From the NCBI RefSeq assembly GCF_031760065.1, contig NZ_CP134500.1, positions 6,014,001-6,078,000 on the forward strand: 64,000 nt of DNA, read 5' to 3'. The number at the start of each line of letters is the position of its first letter. Within the stretch, counting starts at the first letter, position 1. The stretch is from Streptomyces durocortorensis (GTDB lineage Bacteria; Actinomycetota; Actinomycetes; Streptomycetales; Streptomycetaceae). Below the pieces are notes generated by a model that had not been told where the DNA came from, did no database searches, and saw nothing but the letters and a program-made list of their open reading frames with translations. Position numbers and translations under genes: made by a program. Below, piece by piece: positions 39,887 to 50,471 of the stretch.

Positions 39887-42516
39887 ACAGCGACACCACT
39901 GACAACAGCAGCACCGACGGCAACAGCAGCAGCACCACCGACAACAACAGCACCGACACCATCCGCACGACCGGCGGCAGCGCCCCGCGCACCCTGCCGG
40001 TGACCGACCTCTCCCTCGTCGTCCTCATCGGCGCCAGCGGATCGGGCAAGTCCACGTTCGCCCGCAAGCACTTCAAGCCGACCGAGGTCATCTCCTCCGA
40101 CTTCTGCCGGGGCCTTGTCGCCGACGACGAGAACGACCAGAGCGCCAGCCGCGACGCCTTCGACGTGCTGCACTACATCGCGGGCAAGCGCCTGGAGGCC
40201 GGGCGGCTCACCGTCATCGACGCCACCAGCGTCCAGTCCGAGAGCCGAAAGCAGCTCGTCCAGCTGGCCAGGAAGCACGACGTCCTGCCCATCGCCATCG
40301 TCCTCGACCTCCCCGAAGAGGTCTGCATCGCCCGCAACGCGACCCGTCCCGACCGCGCCGGAATGCCGCGCCACGTCATCCAGCGGCACCGCCGCGAGCT
40401 GCGGCGCTCCCTGCGCGGCCTGGAGCGCGAGGGCTTCCGCAAGGTGCACGTCCTGCGCAGCGAGGAGGAGGCTTCGAGCGCCGAAGTGGTCCTGGAGCGC
40501 CGCTACAACGACCTCCGCCACCTCACCGGTCCGTTCGACATCATCGGCGACGTCCACGGCTGCCGATCCGAGCTGGACACCCTCCTCGGCAAGCTCGGTT
40601 ACGTGGACGGCGCCCACCCCGAGGGCCGCACCGCCGTCTTCGTCGGTGACCTCGTCGACCGGGGCCCCGACAGCCCGGGCGTGCTGCGCCGCGTCATGTC
40701 CATGGTCTCGGCGGGCAACGCCCTGTGCGTCCCGGGCAACCACGAGAACAAGCTCGGCCGATATCTCGCGGGCCGCAAGGTCCAGCTCACGTACGGGCTG
40801 GCCGAGACCGTCGAGCAGCTGGAGCGCGAGGACGCCGAGCACCCCGAGTTCCGGGGACAGGTGCGCGAGTTCATCGACGGGCTGGTCAGCCACTACGTCC
40901 TGGACGAGGGCAAGCTGGTGGTCTGCCACGCGGGCCTGCCCGAGAAGTACCACGGCCGCACCTCCGGCCGGGTCCGCTCGCACGCGCTGTACGGGGACAC
41001 CACCGGGGAGACCGACGAGTTCGGGCTGCCCGTGCGCTATCCGTGGGCCGAGGACTACCGGGGCCGCGCCGCCGTGGTCTACGGCCACACCCCGGTGCCC
41101 GCAACCTCCTGGATCAACAACACCATCTGCCTGGACACCGGTGTGGTCTTCGGCGGGAAGATGACCGCGCTGCGCTGGCCGGAACGTGAACTGGTCGACG
41201 TACCGGCCGAGAAGGTCTGGTACGAGCCCGTCAAGCCACTGGCGACCGAGGCGCCCGGGGGCCGGGATGGCAGGCCGCTGGATCTCGGCGACGTACAGGG
41301 CCGCCGGATCGTGGAGACCCGGCACATGGGCCGCGTCGCCGTGCGCGAGGAGAACGCGGCCGCCGCGCTCGAAGTCATGAGCCGGTTCGCCGTCGACCCG
41401 CAGCTGCTCCCCTACCTCCCGCCCACCATGGCCCCCACCGCCACCTCACGGGAGGACGGCTTCCTGGAGCACCCGGCCGAGGCGTTCGCGCAGTACGCCA
41501 AGGACGGCGTCGGCCGGGTCGTGTGCGAGGAGAAGCACATGGGGTCCCGGGCCGTGGCCCTGGTCTGCAAGGACGCGGCGGCCGCGACCGCACGGTTCGG
41601 GACGGAAGGCCCCACCGGGGCGCTCTACACCCGCACCGGCCGGCCGTTCCTCGACGACACCGCGCTCACCGAAAGCGTCCTGGGACGTTTGCGCACAGCG
41701 CTCACCGCCGCCGGGCTCTGGGAGGAGTGGGACACCGACTGGGCGCTCCTGGACGCCGAGCTGCTGCCGTGGTCGCTGAAGGCCCAGGGCCTTCTGCGCT
41801 CGCAGTACGCCGCCGTCGGCGCCGCGTCCGGTGCGGTCCTCCCGCCCGCGGTCGCCGCCCTGGAGCAGGCGGCCGCCCGGGGCGTCGAGGTGGCGGGCCT
41901 CGCCGGACAGCAGCGCGCCCGCGCCCGGGACGCGGCCGCGTTCACCGAGGCGTACCGGCGCTACTGCTGGCCCACCGAGGGCCTGGACGGGGTGCGTCTC
42001 GCCCCGTTCCAGATCCTCGCCGTCCAGGGCCGCTCCCTGGCCGCCGTGCCGCACGACGAGCAGCTCGCCTGGCTGGACCGGCTGGTCGAGCACGACCCGA
42101 CCGGGCTGCTCCAGGTCACCCGGCGGCTCGTCGTCGACACGGGGGACGAGGCCTCCGTGCGCGCGGGCGTCGACTGGTGGCTGGAGATGACCGGGCGCGG
42201 CGGCGAGGGCATGGTCGTCAAGCCGCTCGCCGCGCTCGTCCGCGACGGCAAGGGCCGTCTCGTCCAGCCGGGCATCAAGGTGCGCGGCCGGGAGTATCTC
42301 CGCATCATCTACGGCCCCGAGTACACCCGCCCGGAGAATCTGGAGCGGCTGCGCTCCAGGTTCCTCGGCCACAAGCGTTCGCTGGCGCTGCGGGAGTACG
42401 CCCTCGGCCTGGAGGCGCTGGACCGGCTGGCGGACGGCGAGCCGCTGTGGCGGGTCCACGAGGCGGTGTTCGCCGTCCTGGCCCTCGAATCGGAGCCGGT
42501 GGACCCCCGGCTCTGA
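39883..42516 (+). CDS. polynucleotide kinase-phosphatase-ligase Pnkp
   Basis: The 877-residue protein has three catalytic modules. The N-terminal 5'-kinase has P-loop GASGSGKST (about 50-58). The central metallophosphoesterase has GDVHGC (222), [12 protein letters not shown] and GNHENK. The C-terminal adenylyltransferase has EEKHMGSR with the nucleotidyl Lys near 551, and GEGMVVKP. A Ser/Thr/Asn/Asp-rich N-terminal tail of about 40 residues precedes the kinase. It heals and seals broken RNA ends with Hen1, with which it is translationally coupled. Confidence 0.95.
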   Translation: MNSDTTDNSSTDGNSSSTTDNNSTDTIRTTGGSAPRTLPVTDLSLVVLIGASGSGKSTFARKHFKPTEVISSDFCRGLVADDENDQSASRDAFDVLHYIAGKRLEAGRLTVIDATSVQSESRKQLVQLARKHDVLPIAIVLDLPEEVCIARNATRPDRAGMPRHVIQRHRRELRRSLRGLEREGFRKVHVLRSEEEASSAEVVLERRYNDLRHLTGPFDIIGDVHGCRSELDTLLGKLGYVDGAHPEGRTAVFVGDLVDRGPDSPGVLRRVMSMVSAGNALCVPGNHENKLGRYLAGRKVQLTYGLAETVEQLEREDAEHPEFRGQVREFIDGLVSHYVLDEGKLVVCHAGLPEKYHGRTSGRVRSHALYGDTTGETDEFGLPVRYPWAEDYRGRAAVVYGHTPVPATSWINNTICLDTGVVFGGKMTALRWPERELVDVPAEKVWYEPVKPLATEAPGGRDGRPLDLGDVQGRRIVETRHMGRVAVREENAAAALEVMSRFAVDPQLLPYLPPTMAPTATSREDGFLEHPAEAFAQYAKDGVGRVVCEEKHMGSRAVALVCKDAAAATARFGTEGPTGALYTRTGRPFLDDTALTESVLGRLRTALTAAGLWEEWDTDWALLDAELLPWSLKAQGLLRSQYAAVGAASGAVLPPAVAALEQAAARGVEVAGLAGQQRARARDAAAFTEAYRRYCWPTEGLDGVRLAPFQILAVQGRSLAAVPHDEQLAWLDRLVEHDPTGLLQVTRRLVVDTGDEASVRAGVDWWLEMTGRGGEGMVVKPLAALVRDGKGRLVQPGIKVRGREYLRIIYGPEYTRPENLERLRSRFLGHKRSLALREYALGLEALDRLADGEPLWRVHEAVFAVLALESEPVDPRL

Positions 42517-42592
42517 CCTCCGGTTGCCGGTCCCGGCCAACCCGTGGGCGATTCGCGGGGTGAACGGTGCTCCGCCCGGTGAGGATGAAGGC

Positions 42593-43849
42593 ATGGGATT
42601 CCATGTCGACTCCGAAGCCGGGCGGCTGCGCCGCGTCATACTGCACCGCCCCGATCTGGAGCTGAAACGGCTCACGCCCAGGAACAAGGACGCGCTCCTG
42701 TTCGACGACGTCCTGTGGGTGCGCCGCGCGCGGGAGGAGCACGACGGGTTCGCGGACGTCCTGCGCGACCGGGGTGTCGCGGTGCACTTCTTCGGCGATC
42801 TGCTGCGCGAGTCGCTCGACATCCCGGTCGCCCGGCGGCTCGTGCTGGACCGGGTCTTCGACGAGAAGGAGTACGGCCCGCTCGCCACCGAGCATCTGCG
42901 GGCGGCCTTCGAGGAGTTGTCCTCGGCTGAGCTCGCGGAGGCGCTGGTCGGCGGGATGACCAAGCGGGAGTATCTGGAGCGGCACAGTGAACCGACCTCG
43001 GTCCGCTTCCATGTCATGGACCTGGACGACTTCCTGCTGGGCCCGCTGCCCAACCACCTCTTCACCCGCGACACCTCCGCCTGGATCTACGACGGGGTCT
43101 CCATCAACGCGATGCGCTGGCCCGCCCGGCAGCGCGAGACCGTCCACTTCGAGGCGATCTACCGTCACCACCCGCTGTTCACCGGCCCGGAGGCCGGGGT
43201 CTTCCACCACTGGTCGGAAGGGCAGGACGACTACCCCTCCACCATCGAGGGCGGTGACGTCCTGGTCATCGGGCAGGGGGCGGTGCTGATCGGGATGAGC
43301 GAGCGCACCACCCCGCAGGCGGTGGAGATGCTGGCCCGGGGGCTGTTCGACGCCGGTTCCGCGCGCACGATCGTGGCGCTCGACATGCCGAAGACCCGGG
43401 CGTTCATGCACCTGGACACGGTGATGACGATGGTCGACGGCGATACGTTCACCCAGTACGCCGGTCTCGGGATGCTCCGCTCGTACACCATCGAGCCCGG
43501 CAGCGGACCCCGCGAGCTGAAGGTCACCGACCATCCGCCCGAGCACATGCACCGGGCCATCGCCGCCGCCCTCGGGCTCGACTCCATCCGGGTGCTCACC
43601 GCCACCCAGGACGTGCACGCGGCGGAGCGCGAGCAGTGGGACGACGGCTGCAACGTCCTCGCGGTCGAGCCGGGCGTCGTGGTCGCGTACGAGCGCAACG
43701 CCACCACCAACACCTATCTGCGCAAGCAGGGCATCGAGGTCATCGAGATCCGGGGGAGCGAGCTGGGCCGGGGCAGGGGCGGGCCGCGCTGTATGAGCTG
43801 CCCGGTGGTGCGGGACCCCGTCGGGGGGCCCGCTCAGGGGACTGTGTAG
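42593..43849 (+). CDS. arcA: arginine deiminase
   Basis: The 418-residue protein starts at ATG 42593. It is a full-length deiminase: [59 protein letters not shown] and [11 protein letters not shown]. The catalytic Cys lies in CMSCP (400-404). It hydrolyses arginine to citrulline and ammonia. The 3' end (AGGGGACTGTGTAG) is followed by degenerate copies of itself before the carbamoyltransferase promoter region. Confidence 0.95.
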   Translation: MGFHVDSEAGRLRRVILHRPDLELKRLTPRNKDALLFDDVLWVRRAREEHDGFADVLRDRGVAVHFFGDLLRESLDIPVARRLVLDRVFDEKEYGPLATEHLRAAFEELSSAELAEALVGGMTKREYLERHSEPTSVRFHVMDLDDFLLGPLPNHLFTRDTSAWIYDGVSINAMRWPARQRETVHFEAIYRHHPLFTGPEAGVFHHWSEGQDDYPSTIEGGDVLVIGQGAVLIGMSERTTPQAVEMLARGLFDAGSARTIVALDMPKTRAFMHLDTVMTMVDGDTFTQYAGLGMLRSYTIEPGSGPRELKVTDHPPEHMHRAIAAALGLDSIRVLTATQDVHAAEREQWDDGCNVLAVEPGVVVAYERNATTNTYLRKQGIEVIEIRGSELGRGRGGPRCMSCPVVRDPVGGPAQGTV

Positions 43850-43979
43850 GCGCCCGCACAGGGGACTGGGCGCAGCCGCTCGCACAAGGGGCTGAATAGA
43901 GATGCGGGTGATCGTATAGACTTCCAGTGTTGTCTCGTTTCAGCTGTAGCCGTCAGCCGCCCGACCAGGAGCAGTCATC

Positions 43980-44984
43980 ATGGCCATAGACCTCACCGGC
44001 CGCCACTTCCTCAAGGAGCTGGACTTCACCTCCGAGGAGTTCCTCGGCCTGGTCTCGCTGGCCGCCGAGCTCAAGGCCGCCAAGAAGGCCGGGGCCGAGG
44101 TCCAGCGGCTGCGCGGGAAGAACATCGCGCTGATCTTCGAGAAGACGTCGACCCGTACACGCTGCGCGTTCGAGGTGGCCGCTGCCGACCAGGGCGCCTC
44201 CACCACCTGCCTCGACCCCTCCGGCTCGCAGATGGGCCACAAGGAGTCCGTGAAGGACACCGCCCGGGTGCTCGGCCGGATGTTCGACGGGATCGAGTAC
44301 CGGGGTGACAGTCAGCGGGTCGTCGAGGAGCTGGCCGAGTACGGCGGGGTCCCGGTCTTCAACGGGCTCACCGACGACTGGCACCCCACCCAGATGCTCG
44401 GCGACGTCCTCACGATGACCGAGCACAGTGACCGGCCCGTCGCGGAGATGACCCTCGCCTACCTCGGCGACGCCCGCTTCAACATGGGCAACTCCTACCT
44501 GGTCACCGGTGCCCTGCTCGGCCTGGACCTGCGGATCGTGGCCCCCGAGGAGTACTGGCCGGACGCGTCCGTCGTGGCGCGGGCCCGCGAGCTCGCCGAG
44601 GCCAGTGGCGCGACGATCACCCTCACCGACGATGTCGCCCAGGGCGTGCGGGGCGCCGACTTCGTCGCCACCGACGTCTGGGTCTCGATGGGGGAGCCCA
44701 AGGAGGCGTGGGCCGAGCGCATCGCCGCGCTCGCGCCGTACGCCGTGACGATGGACGTCCTGCGCGCCACCGGCAACCCCGACGTGAAGTTCCTGCACTG
44801 CCTGCCCGCCTTCCACGATCTCGGCACCCAGATCGGCCGGGACATCCACGCCGCGTACGGGCTGACCGAGCTGGAGGTCAGCGACGAGGTCTTCGAGTCC
44901 GCGCACTCGGTCGTCTTCGACGAGGCGGAGAACCGGATGCACACGATCAAGGCGGTCCTGGTGGCGACGCTGGCCGGGAAGTAG
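43980..44984 (+). CDS. ornithine carbamoyltransferase
   Basis: The 334-residue protein starts at ATG 43980. It has STRTR (carbamoyl-phosphate loop), [14 protein letters not shown] and MHTIKAVL. Next to arginine deiminase it probably works in the catabolic direction (ArcB-like), splitting citrulline to ornithine and carbamoyl phosphate. The sequence alone does not separate this from ArgF. No carbamate kinase gene is nearby. A TATAGACT-like -10 lies about 60 bp upstream. Confidence 0.93.
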   Translation: MAIDLTGRHFLKELDFTSEEFLGLVSLAAELKAAKKAGAEVQRLRGKNIALIFEKTSTRTRCAFEVAAADQGASTTCLDPSGSQMGHKESVKDTARVLGRMFDGIEYRGDSQRVVEELAEYGGVPVFNGLTDDWHPTQMLGDVLTMTEHSDRPVAEMTLAYLGDARFNMGNSYLVTGALLGLDLRIVAPEEYWPDASVVARARELAEASGATITLTDDVAQGVRGADFVATDVWVSMGEPKEAWAERIAALAPYAVTMDVLRATGNPDVKFLHCLPAFHDLGTQIGRDIHAAYGLTELEVSDEVFESAHSVVFDEAENRMHTIKAVLVATLAGK

Positions 44985-45211
44985 CCCGCACGGGCGCGGA
45001 TACGGGTACGGGGTAGGCGTTCGCATGCTCATACACCCGATTGGGTGAACATGCGCGGCGGTGGTTACGATGTCGCCTCTGGTGGGGTTCGGGCTCGCAC
45101 GCCCGGACCCCCTTCCCATGTGCGGACCGGGCCCAGGGCTCTCGTACGCGCACGGGAAACGTCCCCCCACCTCGCACCACCCCGTGCACCACCAGAGATG
45201 AGAACGTCCGT

Positions 45212-46651
45212 ATGAGCCCCGGTCTGCGCCGCAAGAGTCCCGAACAGCTCATCGCCGAGTCCGGCGGCGATCTGGAGGGCCACGGCCTCAAGCGGACGAT
45301 GGGCCTCTTCCAGCTCGTCTGCTTCGGGGTCGGCGCCATCGTCGGCACCGGGATCTTCGTCGGGCTGTCCGACAGCGTCGCCGAGGCCGGGCCCGCCGTC
45401 GTGATCTCGTTCGTCCTCGCCGCGATCACCTGCATCTTCACCGCCCTCTCCTTCGCGGAGCTGGGCAGCGCGATCCCGGTCTCCGGAAGCTCGTACTCCT
45501 TCGCCTACGCGGCGCTCGGCGAGCGCACCGCCTTCCTTGTCGGCTGGTGCCTCCTGCTGGAGTACGGCGTCTCGGTCTCGGCCGTGGCGGTGGGCTGGAG
45601 CCAGTACGTCAACGAGCTGCTGAACAGCATCATCGGCTGGGAACTGCCCGCGGCCCTGTCCTCCGGGCCCGGCGACGGCGGCGCGATCAACCTCCCGGCG
45701 ATCATCGTCATCGCCATGGCCGCCACCCTGCTGGTGCGCGGCATCCGGGAGAGCGCGACCGCGACCGCCGCCATGGCAGTCCTCAAGATCGGCATCCTGC
45801 TGGCGTTCTGCGCCGTGGCCTTCAGCGCGTTCAAGGACGGCAACCTCGTGCCGTTCGCGGGCCACGGGCTCGGCGGGATCACCGCGGGCGCCTCGCTGGC
45901 GTTCTTCTCGTACATCGGCTTCGACGCCATCACCACCGCGGGCGAAGAGGTGAAGAACCCGCGGCGGAACATCCCGATAGCCATCCTGATCTGCATCGGC
46001 GTCGTCACCCTGCTCTACTGCGCGGTGGCGCTCTCCGCCATCGGCGCGATCGGCTCGGACGCCGTCGCCGACAAGCCCGCGGCGCTCTCGATCGTGGTCA
46101 ACCAGGTCACCGGCTCCGCGATCGGCGGCGGCATCATCGCCTTCGGCGCGGTCGTCGCCATCGCCTCGGTGGTGCTTGCCGTGATGTACGGGCAGACCCG
46201 CATCCTGATGTCGATGTCCCGCGACGGGCTGATCCCGCGCGTCTTCGAGAAGGTCTCGCCCAAGACTCACACCCCGGTCGCCAACACCTGGATCGTGGCC
46301 TGCGTCTTCGCGGTCCCCGCCGCCTTCTCCTCGCTCGACGTCGTCGTGAACCTGACGACGATCGGCACGCTCGCCACGATGGTCGCCGTCAATGTCGCGG
46401 TCGTGGTGCTGCGGCGCCGCCACCCCGAGCTGAAGCGGACCTTCCGGGTGCCGCTCTACCCGGTGAGCCCGCTGCTGGGCGTCGTGTTCTGCCTGTATCT
46501 GATGTACGGGACCGGCTGGACGACCTGGGTCCAGTTCGCGGTCTTCCTGGCCGCCGGATCGCTGCTGTACACCGTGTACGGCCGCAAGCGCTCCCGGCTG
46601 GTCAGCTCCCCGGCGAAGGACCCGGCTGCGCCGGTATCGCCGGAAGCGTGA
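45212..46651 (+). CDS. APC-family cationic amino-acid permease
   Basis: The 479-residue protein has about twelve membrane segments. Family motifs are GLFQLVCFGVGAIVGTGIFV, the FAELGSAIPVSGSSYSFAY loop, SYIGFDAITTAGEEVKNPRR and LMSMSRDGLIPRVFEKVSPKTHTPVANTW, typical of CAT-type transporters. Following arcA and the carbamoyltransferase, it likely imports arginine or exchanges it for ornithine. ATG 45212 has no clear RBS; an Arg-rich 54-codon ORF from 45051 ends overlapping it. Its 3' end overlaps the convergent kinase-like gene by about 50 bp. Confidence 0.9.
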   Translation: MSPGLRRKSPEQLIAESGGDLEGHGLKRTMGLFQLVCFGVGAIVGTGIFVGLSDSVAEAGPAVVISFVLAAITCIFTALSFAELGSAIPVSGSSYSFAYAALGERTAFLVGWCLLLEYGVSVSAVAVGWSQYVNELLNSIIGWELPAALSSGPGDGGAINLPAIIVIAMAATLLVRGIRESATATAAMAVLKIGILLAFCAVAFSAFKDGNLVPFAGHGLGGITAGASLAFFSYIGFDAITTAGEEVKNPRRNIPIAILICIGVVTLLYCAVALSAIGAIGSDAVADKPAALSIVVNQVTGSAIGGGIIAFGAVVAIASVVLAVMYGQTRILMSMSRDGLIPRVFEKVSPKTHTPVANTWIVACVFAVPAAFSSLDVVVNLTTIGTLATMVAVNVAVVVLRRRHPELKRTFRVPLYPVSPLLGVVFCLYLMYGTGWTTWVQFAVFLAAGSLLYTVYGRKRSRLVSSPAKDPAAPVSPEA

Positions 46652-47087
46652 ACCACACGGCCTTGCCGTGCTCCGTGGTGCGGTGACCGCAGGCGGAGCT
46701 GAGGGTCCGGATCAGCAGCAGGCCGCGGCCGTGCTCCTGCCAGGGATCGACCTCGTACCCGGGTCCAGGGCGGGAGAGATCACCCGGCGGAGCGGGGTCG
46801 CGGTCGTGCACCTCGACCTGGCAGCCGGTGGGCAGCAGCTCCACGACCAGCTCGATCGGTTCGCCGCCCCGCGTGTGCTCGACCGCGTTGGCCACCAGCT
46901 CGGCGGTCAGCAGTTCGGCGGTGTCGCAGTCGGCCGGGGCGTCGATGTCGGACAGCGCCGTGCGGACGAGAGCACGGGCGATCGGCACGGCTGCCGTGGA
47001 GTGCGGCAGGGCGATACGCCAGGAGGCGGGGACGGGGACATCGGGCGGCACGGCAGGGTTCCGTTCGGGGCGACTTCTCGGGTTCAC
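46602..47087 (-). CDS. HATPase-domain anti-sigma-type kinase-like protein
   Basis: The 161-residue protein starts at GTG 47087. It has a Streptomyces-type serine/threonine kinase ATP-binding domain: ELLTAELVANAVEHTRGG (N box), VEVHDRDPAPP (G1-like) and HGRGLLLIRTLSSACG (G2-like). Such proteins phosphorylate or sequester anti-anti-sigma partners. No partner is adjacent. It is divergent from the enoyl-CoA hydratase gene. Confidence 0.88.
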   Translation of the reverse strand: MNPRSRPERNPAVPPDVPVPASWRIALPHSTAAVPIARALVRTALSDIDAPADCDTAELLTAELVANAVEHTRGGEPIELVVELLPTGCQVEVHDRDPAPPGDLSRPGPGYEVDPWQEHGRGLLLIRTLSSACGHRTTEHGKAVWFTLPAIPAQPGPSPGS

Positions 47088-47213
47088 GTAGTTCTCGTGT
47101 CGAGACTTCCTGGTTTCAACCTTACGAACCGCTCCGGCGCAGCCATAGGGGCGGTCGGCCGGAGCAAAGGGGGACTTTCGCCACAACGGTCTCACGGATG
47201 CTGTATTGCGACC

Positions 47214-47231
47214 TCGTGACGGAGGTCACGA
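47214..47231. promoter_or_regulatory. inverted repeat in the divergent region before the enoyl-CoA hydratase gene
   Basis: TCGTGAC-GGAG-GTCACGA has perfect 7-bp arms and lies 77 bp before the ATG at 47308. The binding protein is unknown; the cluster's PaaX regulator is one candidate. Confidence 0.5.
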
Positions 47232-47307
47232 ACGAGTGATAACTTCGGAGGCGGAACGCGACCCGTGCACGACCGGCAGCCGCTCGATTGCTGAAGGGGA
47301 CCCCTCC

Positions 47308-48135
47308 ATGAGCCCGTTTCCCAGCTCGGCCCCGAACGCCGAGGAGTGGCGTCACCTCCGGCTGACCCGGGACGACGGTGTGGCCACCGTCACATTCGCC
47401 CGCCCCGAGAAACTCAACGCGCTCACCTTCGGCGCGTACGCGGACCTGCGCGACCTCCTCGCCGAACTCTCCCGGGAACGCTCGGTGCGCGCCCTCGTCC
47501 TCGCGGGCGAGGGGCGTGGCTTCTGCTCCGGCGGGGACGTCGACGAGATCATCGGCGCCACCCTGACGATGGACGCGGCGCAGCTCCTGGACTTCAACCG
47601 GATGACCGGGCAGGTCGTCCGGGCCCTGCGGGAGTGCCCCTTCCCGGTCATCGCCGCCGTCCACGGGGTCGCGGCGGGCGCCGGAGCCGTGCTGGCGCTC
47701 GCCGCCGACTTCCGGGTGGCCGACCCGTCGGCCCGGTTCGCCTTCCTGTTCACCCGGGTCGGCCTCTCCGGCGGCGACATGGGCGCGGCCTATCTGCTGC
47801 CCCGGGTCGTCGGCCTCGGCCACGCGACCCGGCTGCTGATGCTCGGCGACACCGTCCGCGCCCCGGAGGCGGAGCGGATCGGGCTGATCAGCGAACTGGC
47901 GGAGGAGGGGAAGGCCGACGAGCGCGCCGCCGAGCTGGCCCGCCGCCTCGCCGACGGCCCCGCCCTCGCCCTCGCCCAGACCAAGGCGCTGCTCACCGCG
48001 GAACTGGACATGCCGCTGGCCGCCTCCGTCGAGCTGGACGCCAACACCCAGGCGCTGCTGATGCACGGCGAGGACTACGCGGAATTCCACGCGGCCTTCA
48101 CCGAGAAGCGGCCCCCGAAGTGGCAGGGGAAGTAG
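47308..48135 (+). CDS. enoyl-CoA hydratase/isomerase
   Basis: The 275-residue crotonase-fold protein starts at ATG 47308. Oxyanion-hole segments are LAGEGRGFCSGGDVDEI and AAVHGVAAGAGAVLALAADF. It lies 2 bp before the large flavin oxygenase gene, so it is in the same operon. It probably hydrates a ring-derived enoyl-CoA in the 2-aminobenzoyl-CoA type pathway suggested by the neighbours. Confidence 0.9.
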   Translation: MSPFPSSAPNAEEWRHLRLTRDDGVATVTFARPEKLNALTFGAYADLRDLLAELSRERSVRALVLAGEGRGFCSGGDVDEIIGATLTMDAAQLLDFNRMTGQVVRALRECPFPVIAAVHGVAAGAGAVLALAADFRVADPSARFAFLFTRVGLSGGDMGAAYLLPRVVGLGHATRLLMLGDTVRAPEAERIGLISELAEEGKADERAAELARRLADGPALALAQTKALLTAELDMPLAASVELDANTQALLMHGEDYAEFHAAFTEKRPPKWQGK

Positions 48136-48137
48136 CC

Positions 48138-50471
48138 GTGGCGGACGCCCCCGAAGGCGCCCGGCGCCCGGTCGCGACGGCCTCCGGCCATGGCTCGCCC
48201 CTGCGGCGGATCGCGGTCATCGGCGGCGGCCCCGGCGGACTCTACGCCGCGGCCCTCCTCAAGCGGCTCGGCCCGGCCCGTGAGATCACCGTGTACGAGC
48301 GCAACGCCCCCGACGACACCTTCGGCTTCGGCGTCGTGCTCTCCGACGAGACGCTCGGCGGCATCGAGCACGCCGACCCCGAAGCCTACCGGGCGCTGAG
48401 CCGCGAGTTCGTCCGCTGGGACACCATCGACATCGTCCACCGCGGCCGCACCCACACCTCCGGCGGCCACGGCTTCGCCGCCCTCGGCCGCCGCCGGCTC
48501 CTGGAGATCCTGCACGAGCGCTGCGCCGCCCTGGGCGTCGAACTCCGCTTCCGTACCGAGGCCCCGCCCGCCGCCGAACTGGCCGTCCACCACGACCTGG
48601 TGATCGCCGCCGACGGGGTGCACAGCACCACCCGCGAGGCGCACCCCGAAGCCTACGGCCCGTCCCTCACCGAGCACGGCAACCGCTACATCTGGCTCGC
48701 CGCCGACTTCGCGCTCGACGCCTTCCGCTTCGAGATCGCCGAAACCCCTTACGGGGTCATGCAGTTGCACGGATACCCGTACGCCGCAGACGCCTCCACC
48801 GTCATCGTCGAGATGCGCGAGGACGTGTGGCGCGCCGCCGGACTCGACACCTGCGACCCGGACGAATCCACCACCCGCTGCGCCAAGTTCTTCACCGATG
48901 CACTGGACGGCAGGCCCCTGCGCGGCAACAGGTCCAGCTGGCTCACCTTCCGTACGGTCGCCAACTCGCGCTGGTCGCAAGGGAACACGGTGCTCATCGG
49001 GGACGCCGCCCACACCGCGCACTTCTCCATCGGCTCCGGAACCAAACTCGCCGTCGAGGACGCCCTCGCGCTGGTCGCCTGCATCGAGGAACAGCCTGAC
49101 CTGCCCTCCGCGCTGACGGCGTACGAGACCGAGCGCCGCCCGGTCGTCGCCTCCACCCAGCGGGCCGCCGCGGCCAGCCTGCGCTGGTTCGAGGAGCTGG
49201 CCACCTACGTCGACCAGCCGCCCCGCCGCTTCGCGTTCAACCTCCTCACCCGCAGCCGCCGGGTCACCCACGACAACCTGCGCCTGCGCGACGCCTCCTT
49301 CACCGCCGTCGTCGAGGAGGAGTTCGGCTGCCCGCCCGGCACCCCGCCGATGTTCACCCCGCTCAGGCTGCGCGGCCTCGAACTGCGCAACCGCGTCGTC
49401 GTCTCGCCGATGGACATGTACTCGGCCACCGACGGGCTCCCCGGTGATTTCCACCTCGTCCACCTCGGCGCCCGAACGCTCGGCGGGGCCGGACTCACCA
49501 TGACCGAGATGGTCTGCGTCAGCCCCGAGGGGCGGATCACCCCCGGCTGTGCGGGCCTGTGGACCGACGAACAGGCCACCGCCTGGCGGCGGATCGCCGA
49601 CTTCGTCCACACCTCCGCCCCCGGCGCGGCCATCGGCGTCCAGCTCGGCCACTCCGGCCGCAAGGGCTCCACGAAGCTGATGTGGGAGGGCATCGACCAG
49701 CCGCTGGAGCACGGCAACTGGCCCCTGTCGGCGGCCTCCCCGCTCCCGTACCGACCGGGCGTCAACCAGGTTCCGCGGGAGCTGGACAGCGCCGGACTGG
49801 CCTCCGTACGCGAGCAGTTCACGCAGGCGGCCCGCCGCGCGGCCACCGCCGGTTTCGACCTCCTCGAACTCCACTGCGCGCACGGCTACCTGCTCTCCGG
49901 CTTCCTCTCCCCGCTCACCAACCACCGCGCCGACGCCTACGGCGGCCCGTTGGAGAACCGCCTCCGCTACCCCCTGGAAGTCTTCGACGCGATCCGCGAA
50001 GTCTGGCCGGAGGACCGGCCGATGACCGTCCGGATCTCCGCCACCGACTGGGCCGAGGGCGGCACGGAAGCGGAGGACGCCGTGGAGATCGCCCGCGCCT
50101 TCGCCGCCCACGGGGCCGACGCCATCGACGTCTCCACCGGCCAGGTCGTCCCCGACGAGCGCCCCGAATTCGGCCGCTCGTACCAGACCCCGTACGCCGA
50201 CCGCATCCGCAACACCGTCGGCATCCCGGTCATCGCGGTCGGCGCCATCTCCTCCTGGGACGACGTCAACTCCCTGCTCCTGGCGGGCCGCGCCGACCTC
50301 TGCGCCCTGGCCCGCCCCCACCTCTACGACCCGCACTGGACTCTCCACGCGGCGGCCGAACAGGGCTACACCGGACCGGGCGCGCCCTGGCCCCTCCCGT
50401 ACGGCGCGGGCAGCCGCACCCCGCCCACCGGCCGCACGGACGCCCCGAAACCCCGGCTCACCCTGGGATGA
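48138..50471 (+). CDS. fused FAD monooxygenase and OYE-type reductase (2-aminobenzoyl-CoA / salicylyl-CoA monooxygenase type)
   Basis: The 777-residue protein starts at GTG 48138. Residues 20-390 form a PHBH-type flavoprotein: IAVIGGGPGGLYAAALLKRL, the VIAADGVHSTTR segment and VLIGDAAHTAHFSIGSGTKL. Residues about 410-770 form an old-yellow-enzyme domain: MFTPLRLRGLELRNRVVVSP, LGHSGRKGS, LHCAHGYLLSGFLSP and YGGPLENR. This fusion is known from anthraniloyl-CoA monooxygenase/reductase and salicylyl-CoA 5-hydroxylase. It dearomatises an aryl-CoA in the cytosol. The CoA ligase at 51540 and the RidA gene favour an amino-substituted substrate. Confidence 0.9.
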   Translation: MADAPEGARRPVATASGHGSPLRRIAVIGGGPGGLYAAALLKRLGPAREITVYERNAPDDTFGFGVVLSDETLGGIEHADPEAYRALSREFVRWDTIDIVHRGRTHTSGGHGFAALGRRRLLEILHERCAALGVELRFRTEAPPAAELAVHHDLVIAADGVHSTTREAHPEAYGPSLTEHGNRYIWLAADFALDAFRFEIAETPYGVMQLHGYPYAADASTVIVEMREDVWRAAGLDTCDPDESTTRCAKFFTDALDGRPLRGNRSSWLTFRTVANSRWSQGNTVLIGDAAHTAHFSIGSGTKLAVEDALALVACIEEQPDLPSALTAYETERRPVVASTQRAAAASLRWFEELATYVDQPPRRFAFNLLTRSRRVTHDNLRLRDASFTAVVEEEFGCPPGTPPMFTPLRLRGLELRNRVVVSPMDMYSATDGLPGDFHLVHLGARTLGGAGLTMTEMVCVSPEGRITPGCAGLWTDEQATAWRRIADFVHTSAPGAAIGVQLGHSGRKGSTKLMWEGIDQPLEHGNWPLSAASPLPYRPGVNQVPRELDSAGLASVREQFTQAARRAATAGFDLLELHCAHGYLLSGFLSPLTNHRADAYGGPLENRLRYPLEVFDAIREVWPEDRPMTVRISATDWAEGGTEAEDAVEIARAFAAHGADAIDVSTGQVVPDERPEFGRSYQTPYADRIRNTVGIPVIAVGAISSWDDVNSLLLAGRADLCALARPHLYDPHWTLHAAAEQGYTGPGAPWPLPYGAGSRTPPTGRTDAPKPRLTLG

